Origin: JARROD01 sp037384225
GTDB lineage: Bacteria > Pseudomonadota > Gammaproteobacteria > Pseudomonadales > Cellvibrionaceae
Assembly: GCA_037384225.1 (NCBI GenBank)
Contig: JARROD010000095.1
Location: 1 to 14,342 of the forward strand
Reading direction: 5' to 3'
DNA length: 14,342 nucleotides
Below, piece by piece: positions 6,448-13,373 of this stretch. A program made the position numbers and the translations under genes. The notes below the pieces were generated by a model. It saw only the letters and a program-made list of their open reading frames with translations. It searched no databases and was not told the DNA's origin. Every line of letters begins with the position of its first letter. The first letter of the stretch is position 1.

Positions 6448-7755
6448 ATGAATAATACCTATCATGACAAGGCCTACAATAGCGATAGCAATCGGGCTAT
6501 ACCCTGGAAGGGGATCGCCGTTTGGCTGCCATTGTTGCTGATTGTCGCCCTGTTTTTTATGTGGGGTGTGGCCAACAACCTCAATGATATTTTGATCGCC
6601 CAGTTTAAAAAAGTCTTTGTTTTGACTGATTTTGAATCGGGGCTTGTGCAGTCGGCGTTTTATTTTGGCTATTTCACGTTCGCCATTCCCGCCGCCCTGG
6701 CGATGAAACGCTTCGGTTACAAAACGGCTGTTATATTTGGTCTGCTGCTCTACGGCTGCGGCGCGCTGCTGTTTTATCCCGCTGCGCAGGCGCATCAATA
6801 CAGTTATTTCCTTGCCGCGCTGTTTGTTATCGCCAGTGGGCTGGCGTTTCTTGAAACCTCCGCCAACCCGCTGATTATTGCCATGGGCGATGCGGCTTCG
6901 GCGGAGCGGCGACTTAATTTCGCCCAGTCGTTTAATTCACTGGGGACTATCTCCGGTGTGCTGGCCGGGCGCGAATATATTCTTTCGGGAATCGAACCCA
7001 CCCCGGCGCAACTGGAAGCGATGACGCCGGCGCAGTTGAGCGCTTTCTATGCCACCGAAGTGCAGGCGGTACAGGGACCTTACCTGGTCATTGCCGGGGT
7101 GGTGTTGTTTTGGGCGTTACTGGTGCTGCTGACGCGGTTTCCGCCGCTGGCTAAAGGCCACGAGGAGTCCGGCGCAGTGATGCGGCTGGCGGATTTTAAA
7201 GCGTTGTTGCAACGGCGCCATTACGTGTTCGGTGTCACGGCGCAGTTTTTCTATGTCGGCGCCCAGGTCTGTGTGTGGAGTTTTATGATCCGCTACGGCC
7301 AGCAGGCGTTGCCCGGCGCGGGGGAAAAATCCCTGGCCACCTGGCTGACCTGGTCGCTGGTACTGTTTATGATCGGCCGCTTTGTCGCCACTGCTCTGAT
7401 GGGGTTTATCGCCCCGGCGCGATTGATGCTGGGGTATGCGGTGGTCAATGTCGCGCTGTGTCTGGTGGCGATTCTGTCTCCAGACCTGCTCGGTATGGTG
7501 GCTCTGGCGGCGACAAGTTTTTTCATGTCACTGATGTTTCCTACCATTTTTGCCCTGACGATAAAGGGGTTGGGCCCGCTGAGCAAGGCCGGTTCGGCGT
7601 TACTGATTATGGCGATTATCGGCGGAGCTTTGCTCACCGCGTTAATGGGGTTTGTGTCGGATCTGACGGCGATCCACATTGCGGTGGTGGTGCCGCTGGT
7701 TTGCTTTATCGTGGTGTCGGCTTTTGCCCGCGCCAGCGCGGCGGTCGGGCGATAA
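6448..7755 (+). CDS. fucP: L-fucose:H+ symporter family sugar transporter
   Basis: A 435-residue major facilitator superfamily permease with about 12 hydrophobic segments, matching FucP in length (E. coli 438). FucP imports L-fucose, and also L-galactose and D-arabinose, with a proton. Key residues are kept one position from E. coli numbering: Asp47 in NNLNDIL and Glu136 in FLETSANP, the two protonatable residues, and Asn163 in FAQSFNSLG, in the sugar site. The ATG at 6448 is chosen because GGAGG precedes it by six bases; an in-frame ATG at 6388 has no such site. The stop overlaps the next gene's start by one base (TAATG), so the two are translationally coupled. Hexose (GlcP) or N-acetylglucosamine (NagP) relatives belong to the same family, but the downstream pathway argues for a 6-deoxysugar or stereo-relative. 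Confidence 0.9.
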   Translation: MNNTYHDKAYNSDSNRAIPWKGIAVWLPLLLIVALFFMWGVANNLNDILIAQFKKVFVLTDFESGLVQSAFYFGYFTFAIPAALAMKRFGYKTAVIFGLLLYGCGALLFYPAAQAHQYSYFLAALFVIASGLAFLETSANPLIIAMGDAASAERRLNFAQSFNSLGTISGVLAGREYILSGIEPTPAQLEAMTPAQLSAFYATEVQAVQGPYLVIAGVVLFWALLVLLTRFPPLAKGHEESGAVMRLADFKALLQRRHYVFGVTAQFFYVGAQVCVWSFMIRYGQQALPGAGEKSLATWLTWSLVLFMIGRFVATALMGFIAPARLMLGYAVVNVALCLVAILSPDLLGMVALAATSFFMSLMFPTIFALTIKGLGPLSKAGSALLIMAIIGGALLTALMGFVSDLTAIHIAVVVPLVCFIVVSAFARASAAVGR

Positions 7756-8591
7756 TGCGTATTATTGATGCCCATCAGCATTGTTGGGACTTGGCGCGTC
7801 CCGAGTGCGCCTGGCCAGGCCGGGAACTCGCTCCCATCTACCGTGATTTCAGTCCCGATGACTGGCGGGCTCAAGCGACTGCGCATGGGGTGACAGGTGC
7901 GCTGCTGGTGCAGTCCCAGCCCAGTGATGCGGATACGGATTACCTGCTGCGACTGGCCGCCGGGCACGACTGGATACTGGGGGTTGTGGGTTGGGTGGAT
8001 CTGGCGGCGGACAGGGTTCTGGCACGTATCGCCGAGTTGGCATCGCAGCCGCGACTGTGCGGGTTGCGGCCGATGCTGCAAAATCTGGCGGCGGACGACT
8101 GGATTCTTCAGCCGGCGCTGGCCGGTGCCCTGGCGGCGATGAGTGACTTTCAACTGCGCTTTGATGCTCTGGTATACTCGCGCCATCTGCCGAGTATTCA
8201 TTCGCTGGCCCGCCGTTACCCGGGGCTTAGAATTGTGCTCGACCACGCCGCCAAACCGGATATTGCCGGCGGCGAGTGGCAGCGCTGGGTCGATGCTGTG
8301 GCGCGCCTGGCCGAGTGCCCCAATGTGTGCTGCAAGTTGTCGGGGCTGCTGACGGAAATGGACGTTGGCCAGGAGGATACGGCGCTCGTGCCCTACGTGG
8401 AGTATATTTTCCAGGTCTTTGGTGCGCAGAGAATACTCTGGGGCAGCGACTGGCCGGTGGTGAATCTGGCGGCCGACTATGGCCACTGGTTGTCATTGAG
8501 CCGGCGGCTGGTGCGGGAGCAGGCGCCGGAATCCCAGCAGGCCGTATTTTGTACCAATGCGCTCAGATTTTACGGTCTGGAGCCGCAGTAA
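7755..8591 (+). CDS. L-fuconolactonase-type amidohydrolase
   Basis: A 278-residue TIM-barrel hydrolase of the amidohydrolase-2 family (COG3618), whose characterised members include L-fucono-1,5-lactonase and 4-sulfomuconolactonase. The HxH metal motif is at residues 7-9 (DAHQHCW), followed by an early LLVQSQPS strand. His164 lies in LDHAAKPDI and the late catalytic Asp232 in WGSDWP. The start is the ATG overlapping the fucP stop by one base; the longer open frame upstream is inside fucP and is discarded. In the predicted pathway it opens the lactone made by the aldose dehydrogenase at 9838 to the aldonate. Family membership is strong; fuconolactone as substrate is inferred from neighbours. 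Confidence 0.85.
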   Translation: MRIIDAHQHCWDLARPECAWPGRELAPIYRDFSPDDWRAQATAHGVTGALLVQSQPSDADTDYLLRLAAGHDWILGVVGWVDLAADRVLARIAELASQPRLCGLRPMLQNLAADDWILQPALAGALAAMSDFQLRFDALVYSRHLPSIHSLARRYPGLRIVLDHAAKPDIAGGEWQRWVDAVARLAECPNVCCKLSGLLTEMDVGQEDTALVPYVEYIFQVFGAQRILWGSDWPVVNLAADYGHWLSLSRRLVREQAPESQQAVFCTNALRFYGLEPQ

Positions 8592-8646
8592 TGATCTGGT
8601 GCCGGCGAGTTCCGGCCATCGCCGACCAAATTGGGCCGATTACTGA

Positions 8647-9477
8647 ATGATTGAGAAAACCACCGTCATTGAAAAATCCGACAAAAAAGTGTCCACCGGC
8701 GCTGGTGCCGCCGAGGCGGGGAATCGCTACAAGGCGCCAGCGCTGGAGAAGGGCCTGGATATACTCGAACTGTTGGCGGCGGTGCCGAAACCTCTGACCG
8801 CTTCGCAAATCGCCACCAGGCTCAATCGCTCTGTCAGCGAATTGTTTCGCATGATGATGGTGCTGGAACAGAAAGGGTATATCGCTCAGGCCGACGAAGG
8901 AGGCGAAGGCTACACCCTGACCAATAAGCTATTCACCCTGGGGCTTGCCCGGACGCCGACTCGCACGCTGCTGGAAGCGGCACTGCCGGTTATGTCGGAA
9001 CTGGTGCGGGAGATTGGCCAGTCCTGCCACCTGGTAGTGGCTTCCGGTGACCAGATAGTGGTGGTGGCGCGGGTGGAGAGTCCGTGTGATCTGGGGTTTT
9101 CAGTCCGTGTGGGCTATCGGCGGCCGCTGCTTCAGGCCACATCGGGTCAGACTTTGCTCGGATTTCAGCCGCCGGAGGGACAGCGCGCAATTCTCGCTGA
9201 GCTTAAAGAGGAGGATCCCGCGGCGCTGCAGGCGTTTATCCGGCGGGCAGAGGCAGCCGTGGAAAAGGGGTATGTGCGCACCGCCAGCGACTTTGTGGAG
9301 GGTGTAACAGACATATCGGCGCCAATTTTGGGCGCCCACGGGGCGGTGGCGGCGCTGACAGTGCCCTTTGTCAACTTTAGTCCCCTGGTCTGCAATATCG
9401 AAGAGGCGATCGAAAACCTTAAAACGGCTGCGCAAAAAATTTCCACGGCGCTGTCGGGACAGAATCACGTCGAATAA
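8647..9477 (+). CDS. IclR-family transcriptional regulator
   Basis: A 276-residue regulator. After a roughly 28-residue polar lead comes a winged helix (about 31-96) with PALEKGLDILELLA, PLTASQIATRLNRS and GYTLTNK. The IclR effector domain follows (about 105-270), including the typical GxSxHLVV-like, RV and VTDISAPI strands. Members usually repress adjacent catabolic genes and release on binding the sugar acid or a 2-keto-3-deoxy intermediate. It lies 55 bases after the lactonase, on the same strand, and only a palindromic repeat and promoter region separate it from the second catabolic unit. It is therefore the natural candidate to control both units. Campylobacter jejuni also has an IclR-type regulator (Cj0480c) with its fucose locus. 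The ribosome binding site is weak, so a slightly later start is possible. Confidence 0.88.
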   Translation: MIEKTTVIEKSDKKVSTGAGAAEAGNRYKAPALEKGLDILELLAAVPKPLTASQIATRLNRSVSELFRMMMVLEQKGYIAQADEGGEGYTLTNKLFTLGLARTPTRTLLEAALPVMSELVREIGQSCHLVVASGDQIVVVARVESPCDLGFSVRVGYRRPLLQATSGQTLLGFQPPEGQRAILAELKEEDPAALQAFIRRAEAAVEKGYVRTASDFVEGVTDISAPILGAHGAVAALTVPFVNFSPLVCNIEEAIENLKTAAQKISTALSGQNHVE

Positions 9478-9503
9478 TTCTCTGAACCCATTTCATCTCC
9501 TTA

Positions 9504-9692
9504 GACGTGTACGAAATAACTTCCGGCCCCTTTATCAGTAATAAAAAGGGGTTTCGAGGCGCCCGTCTGATGTCGTTGCGAAAACGCCGGCATAGTGGGC
9601 CTACGTCAAGTTTTCGCAACGGCGCCAGGCGGGATGGATCGGAGGCCCTCTCTAATCACTAATAAAAGAGCCGGAAGTTATTTCGTGCACGT
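9504..9692. repeat. 189-bp palindromic MITE-like element, copy A, with putative 6-bp target duplication
   Basis: The two ends form long imperfect inverted repeats of at least 45 bp: 9505 onward against the complement of 9692 backward. The shared block CACGAAATAACTTCCGGC at the ends differs by one base. An inner perfect 12-bp pair (9574-9585 with 9610-9621, GTTTTCGCAACG) encloses an asymmetric centre. The direct repeat TCCTTA at 9498-9503 and 9693-9698 flanks it exactly, as expected of a target-site duplication. No protein is encoded. A sub-hairpin, CCCCTTTAT (9527-9535) with ATAAAAAGGGG (9541-9551), could terminate transcription from the iclR side. A second, inverted copy starts at 14225. Confidence 0.88.
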
Positions 9693-9773
9693 TCCTTAAC
9701 GTCTCAATAGCCCGGGTTATTGAGATTCTTCGCTGTGTTTTATAAAGCTTATTTCTATAAGTACAGGAATCTG

Positions 9774-9802
9774 TTGACATCGGCGATAAATTTATTTTTA
9801 CT
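9774..9802 (+). promoter_or_regulatory. candidate promoter of the five-gene catabolic unit
   Basis: A perfect TTGACA (9774-9779), a 17-base spacer and TTTACT (9797-9802, 4 of 6 matches to TATAAT) lie 36 bases before the GTG start of the aldose dehydrogenase. The sequence between is strongly AT-rich and contains ACTT-GTAAT-AAGT (9800-9812), a short inverted repeat, which could be an operator. The remaining intergenic stretch from 9478 holds only the MITE-like element. Confidence 0.5.
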
Positions 9803-9837
9803 TGTAATAAGTTTTTCAAATATAAAAAGGTTGGTTT

Positions 9838-10890
9838 GTGACTTTAGCAGCGCTTTCCCAGCAGCGACGTTCACTCGGGTGTAGCGGTATTCGTGTTTCC
9901 CTGCTGGGTTTTGGGGCCGCGCCGATTGGCAACCTTTATCGACCGGTGCCGGCAGAGGAGGCGCATAGGGCAGTGCGCTCGGCGCTGGACCTGGGATTTA
10001 AATATTTCGACACCGCACCCTATTACGGTTTTGGTTTGAGCGAATCGCGACTGGGCTTTGAACTGGCCCGGGGCGGCGCTGAAGATGTGGTTTTATCGAC
10101 TAAAGTAGGCCGCTTGCTGCGGCCCCTGGCGCCGTCAGGGGAGGCCCCGAAAAGCGTGCGTCATGGGTTTGCCGATACCCCTGATCTGGAGCCCCTATTC
10201 GATTACAGCTACGACGGGGTGATGCGTTCGTTCGAGGAGAGTCTGGGGCGTTTACAATGCCCTCAGCTAGGGCTTCTCTATGCTCACGATCTGGGTGCGG
10301 TGGTCCACCGAAGCGAGCATCGGCGGCAGTGGAAAATTTTCTCTGAGGGCGGTTATCGCGCGCTGTGCGAATTGAAACGCGCCGGCCTGGTGGGCGCCAT
10401 TGGGCTCGGCACCAACGAGTGGCAGGTTTGCGAACAAGCCCTCGATGAGCTGGAACTGGATGTGTTTTTGCTTGCCGGTCGCTACACACTGCTGGAGCAG
10501 GGGGCCTGTCACAGCTTCCTGCCCCGCTGTGCCCGCGCCGGGGTTTCCGTGGTATTGGGAGGTCCCTTTAATTCGGGGATTTTGGCTACTGGCGTGGGCG
10601 AGCGGCACAGCGGGCCGCACTACTATAATTACGAGCCGGCGTCAGCGACGATTGTCGAGCGGGTGGCGGCTCTGGAGGCGGTCTGCGAGGCCTTTGTCGT
10701 GCCGTTGGCCGCGGCGGCGTTGCAGTTTCCCGCCGCACATCCGCAGATCGCCTCTGTTGTCGCCGGGTTGGCCAGCGAAGCACAGGTACAGCAGGCTAAA
10801 ACATGGATGGATTGGCCGATACCGGAGGCGTTCTGGCAGTGTCTGCGCGAGCGCAATCTGGTCGATGAACTGGCACCCTTGCCGTCGTAA
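9838..10890 (+). CDS. L-fucose (D-threo-aldose) 1-dehydrogenase, aldo/keto reductase family
   Basis: A 350-residue aldo/keto reductase in the aldose 1-dehydrogenase group, whose members oxidise L-fucose, L-galactose or D-arabinose at C1 with NAD(P)+ to the lactone. The start region SLGCSGIRVSLLGFGAAPIGNLY is typical, as are the tetrad Asp58 and Tyr63 in DTAPYYG, Lys89 in STKVG and His150 in LLYAHDL. The late ASVVAGL segment probably contacts the cofactor. The start is a GTG preceded by AAAAGG seven bases upstream; no ATG fits ahead of the conserved N-terminus. It is the first gene of a rightward unit with its own promoter candidate, and supplies the lactone for the amidohydrolase of the neighbouring unit. 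Whether the real substrate is fucose or a stereo-relative cannot be read from sequence. Confidence 0.85.
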   Translation: MTLAALSQQRRSLGCSGIRVSLLGFGAAPIGNLYRPVPAEEAHRAVRSALDLGFKYFDTAPYYGFGLSESRLGFELARGGAEDVVLSTKVGRLLRPLAPSGEAPKSVRHGFADTPDLEPLFDYSYDGVMRSFEESLGRLQCPQLGLLYAHDLGAVVHRSEHRRQWKIFSEGGYRALCELKRAGLVGAIGLGTNEWQVCEQALDELELDVFLLAGRYTLLEQGACHSFLPRCARAGVSVVLGGPFNSGILATGVGERHSGPHYYNYEPASATIVERVAALEAVCEAFVVPLAAAALQFPAAHPQIASVVAGLASEAQVQQAKTWMDWPIPEAFWQCLRERNLVDELAPLPS

Positions 10891-10939
10891 GCAGCGGCTG
10901 CGGGAGGGTTTGAAATAAAACATTGAGGTTTGGAGTTGT

Positions 10940-11323
10940 ATGTCCAGCACCCGTGCATCTACGTCTACAGAGTCAACGTCAACAGAGTCAACGTCAACAG
11001 AATCAACCCCGAGTGAATCGTCGCGAAAAGTGATTTTACTGCATCCCGATGACAATGTACTGATTGCCGTTGAAAGCATAGCCGCTGGCAGCGAGATCTG
11101 TATTGAGGGTCGCCCATATCGGTTGCGGCAGGCCGTGGCCCTTGGCCACAAAGTCGCCCGCAGCGACCTGACCAAGGGGGATAAGGTTATCAGGTACGGC
11201 GCTGCCATTGGTTCGATGACGCGTGCGGTCGCGGTCGGAGAGTGGGTCCATCTGCACAATATGCGCAGTGATTACCTGGCCAGCCATACCCGCAAGGGCA
11301 TTAACCGAAGTGAGAGCGAATGA
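10940..11323 (+). CDS. UxaA-type dehydratase small (SAF-domain) subunit with repeat-containing N-terminal tail
   Basis: A 127-residue protein whose residues about 29-115 form the SAF domain found at the N-terminus of altronate/galactarate dehydratases: LHPDDNV (34-40), GHKVA (69-73), VIRYGAAIG (83-91) and GEWVHLHNM (100-108). In one-piece UxaA this domain is fused to the catalytic part; here it is separate. Its stop overlaps the ATG of the large subunit (ATGA, 11320-11323), implying coupled translation and a two-subunit enzyme. Campylobacter jejuni fucose loci also carry split uxaA-like genes (Cj0482/Cj0483). The first 28 residues are an unusual Ser/Thr/Glu tail made of three 15-bp tandem repeats. 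The ATG at 10940 has GGAG four bases upstream, a short spacing, so the exact start is slightly uncertain. Confidence 0.85.
   Translation: MSSTRASTSTESTSTESTSTESTPSESSRKVILLHPDDNVLIAVESIAAGSEICIEGRPYRLRQAVALGHKVARSDLTKGDKVIRYGAAIGSMTRAVAVGEWVHLHNMRSDYLASHTRKGINRSESE
10961..11005 (+). repeat. three 15-bp in-frame tandem repeats encoding Thr-Ser-Thr-Glu-Ser
   Basis: Units at 10961-10975, 10976-10990 and 10991-11005 differ by one base each and encode TSTES three times (residues 8-22). Unit length is a multiple of three, so copy-number change would alter tail length without shifting the frame. Confidence 0.9.
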
Positions 11324-12567
11324 GCGAGATGACTGATAGGAATACTGAAATTCACCACGATGGTGCCGGGGCCCTGGCGGGTTACCTGCGCCGCGACGGC
11401 CGTAAGGGTATTCGCAATGTGGTGGCGGTGGCGTACCTGGTTGAATGCGCCCACCATGTCAGCCGTCGCATCGTCAACCATTTTGATACGCAGGATGTGC
11501 ATCTGATCGGTTTCCCCGGCTGTTATCCGAATGATTATGCCACCCGCATAATGCGGGCCGTGTGTACCCACCCCAATGTGGGTGCTGTGTTACTGGTGTC
11601 GCTGGGTTGTGAAAGCATGGACCGCGAGGCCCTGCAGGCGGTGATAGCGGACAGCGGTCGCCCGGTGTCACTGCTGGTGATTCAGGAGCAGGGCGGCACC
11701 GCCGCCACTGTGGCCCGGGGTATCGAAGCTGTCACCGCTATGCGCGGCGAACTGGCGGCGCAAAAAACCGTTCCCATGGCTATTGATGAACTGGTTGTGG
11801 GCACGATTTGCGGCGGCAGTGACGGCACCAGCGGTATTACCGCCAACCCGGCGGTGGGACGCTGTTTTGACACCTTGGTTGCGCAAAACGCTGCCTGTAT
11901 TTTCGAGGAGACCGGGGAGTTGATCGGCTGTGAAGACATTATGGCCGAGCGCGCTGCTACCCCGGAGCTGGGGGCATTGATCCAAACCTGTGTGGAGAAA
12001 GCGGAACGTTATTACCGCACCATGGGCTTTGGCAGCTTTGCTCCGGGCAACGCCGACGGCGGACTGACGACCCAGGAAGAAAAATCAATGGGCGCTTATT
12101 CCAAATCGGGATCTTCAAAAATCAGCGGTCTGCTTAAACCGGGCGATAGGCCACCGGCAGGCGGGTTGTATCTGCTGGACGTGGTACCCGATGGCGAGCC
12201 CCGGTTCGGCTTCCCGAATATCTCTGATAACGCCGAGATTGTCGAGATGATTGCCTGCGGCTGCCATCTCACACTGTTTACCACCGGGCGCGGTTCGGTG
12301 GTGGGCTCGGCGATTTCCCCGGTGATTAAAATCTGCGCCAACCCGGAAACCTACGCCCGTCTCAGCGAAGACATGGATATCGATGCCGGCCGGATTTTGT
12401 CCGGGCAGGCGAGTCTGGACGAGGTCGGTGAGGAAATTTATCAGCACCTGCTGGCGGTGGCACGGGGCGCCCGCAGCTGTTCGGAAAACCTGGGACACCA
12501 GGAATTTATTCTCACTTACAAAGCGTTTGAACCTATCGGTCCGGCGTGCCTGCCGGCAACTGGCTAA
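11320..12567 (+). CDS. UxaA-family sugar-acid dehydratase, catalytic large subunit
   Basis: A 415-residue member of the altronate/galactarate dehydratase family (catalytic domain), metal-dependent enzymes that remove water from C2-C3 of aldonates or aldarates to give 2-keto-3-deoxy acids. Recognisable stretches are GFPGCYPND (64-72), SLGCES (94-99), CGGSDGTSGITANPA (164-178), FTTGRGS (320-326) and the C-terminal GHQEFILTYKxFEPIGPACLP (392-412). One-piece UxaA is about 490 residues; the missing SAF domain is the preceding gene, overlapping by 4 bp. In this locus it stands where an L-fuconate dehydratase is needed, and no enolase-superfamily enzyme (FucD type) is in the window. Assigned substrate: L-fuconate or a stereo-relative, by context. 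Altronate itself is unlikely because no uronate isomerase or reductase genes are present. Confidence 0.88.
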   Translation: MSEMTDRNTEIHHDGAGALAGYLRRDGRKGIRNVVAVAYLVECAHHVSRRIVNHFDTQDVHLIGFPGCYPNDYATRIMRAVCTHPNVGAVLLVSLGCESMDREALQAVIADSGRPVSLLVIQEQGGTAATVARGIEAVTAMRGELAAQKTVPMAIDELVVGTICGGSDGTSGITANPAVGRCFDTLVAQNAACIFEETGELIGCEDIMAERAATPELGALIQTCVEKAERYYRTMGFGSFAPGNADGGLTTQEEKSMGAYSKSGSSKISGLLKPGDRPPAGGLYLLDVVPDGEPRFGFPNISDNAEIVEMIACGCHLTLFTTGRGSVVGSAISPVIKICANPETYARLSEDMDIDAGRILSGQASLDEVGEEIYQHLLAVARGARSCSENLGHQEFILTYKAFEPIGPACLPATG

Positions 12568-12608
12568 ATGCAATAAATAAGGGCTGATACACTAGTGGAT
12601 AGAAGGTT

Positions 12609-13334
12609 ATGGCAAAACTCGATGGCAAAACTGCATTTATCACCGCCGCCGGCCAGGGCATCGGCAGGGCGACCGCCGAGCGGTTTATCGCCGAGGGCGC
12701 GCGGGTGATGGCGACGGATATCAACGGCGATGCGCTCGCGGATCTGAGCTGTGAAACCGCCGTGCTCGATGTCACCGACCCGGTGGCGATTAAACGGCTG
12801 GCGGAGCAGCTGGGGGAGGTGAATATCCTCTTCAACTGCGCGGGATATGTGCACACCGGCACCATTCTCGACTGCGATGAAGATCACTGGCAGCGTTCCA
12901 TCGATATCAATATCAACTCCATGTTCTATACCCTGCGCGCGTTTATTCCGGGTATGGTGGCGGCGGGCGGCGGCTCGATTATCAATATGTCCTCGGTAGC
13001 AAGCTCAGTGAAAGGAGTGCCTAACCGCTGCGCCTACGGTATGACCAAAGCGGCGGTGATCGGGTTGACCAAGGCCGTGGCAGCTGACTTTGTTACCGAG
13101 GGGATTCGATCCAATGCCATCTGCCCCGGTACCGTGCAGACACCGTCGCTGCGGCAGCGGCTGGAGCAAAGCGGTGATTATGAGTCGGCGCACAAGGCAT
13201 TTGTGGCCCGCCAGCCCATGGGGCGATTGGGAGCCGCTGCCGAGATCGCCAGCCTGGCGCTCTATCTGGCCTCTGATGAATCGGCTTTCACCACCGGCGC
13301 GGTTCATATTATCGATGGCGGCTGGAGCAACTGA
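12609..13334 (+). CDS. SDR-family 2-keto-3-deoxy-L-fuconate dehydrogenase
   Basis: A 241-residue classical short-chain dehydrogenase. The Rossmann glycine motif is TAAGQGIG (12-19). Asp37 at the end of the second strand indicates NAD+ preference. FNCAGY (75-80), Asn103, the serine pair in NMSSV (126-130) and the catalytic Tyr143/Lys147 in YGMTK are all present, with HIIDGGWSN at the end. The overall pattern is that of the DHRS6/BDH2-like group that includes the Xanthomonas 2-keto-3-deoxy-L-fuconate 4-dehydrogenase. Predicted reaction: oxidation of C4-OH of the 2-keto-3-deoxy acid to a 2,4-diketo acid. It lies 41 bases after the dehydratase and 39 bases before the hydrolase that would use its product. 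The AAGG upstream of the ATG is closely spaced. Confidence 0.88.
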   Translation: MAKLDGKTAFITAAGQGIGRATAERFIAEGARVMATDINGDALADLSCETAVLDVTDPVAIKRLAEQLGEVNILFNCAGYVHTGTILDCDEDHWQRSIDININSMFYTLRAFIPGMVAAGGGSIINMSSVASSVKGVPNRCAYGMTKAAVIGLTKAVAADFVTEGIRSNAICPGTVQTPSLRQRLEQSGDYESAHKAFVARQPMGRLGAAAEIASLALYLASDESAFTTGAVHIIDGGWSN

Positions 13335-13373
13335 GAGACGCTTGCAGCCAAATAATATTTGTAGGGTAAACCC

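Noticed and set aside
7275..7754. Longer version of the fuconolactonase gene starting inside fucP
   Set aside because: The extra part is an out-of-frame reading of the transporter; the HxH motif starts at residue 7 from the ATG at 7755, as is normal for the family.
7293..8486. 397-residue open frame opposite the fucP-lactonase junction
   Set aside because: Antisense to two well-supported genes in GC-rich DNA, with a basic, low-complexity translation and no recognisable motif.
9504..9692. CRISPR array or attenuator
   Set aside because: There is no regular repeat-spacer pattern; the structure is a single palindromic element with direct-repeat flanks and a second copy elsewhere.
10642..11259. 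Antisense frame with Asp-Ser-Val-Asp-Val repeats
   Set aside because: The repeats are the complement of the tandem 15-bp units of the dehydratase subunit; the SAF motifs prove the + strand frame.
11320..12567. True altronate dehydratase of hexuronate catabolism
   Set aside because: No uronate isomerase, tagaturonate reductase or KDG kinase/aldolase is nearby, whereas all other steps of an oxidative fucose-type route are.
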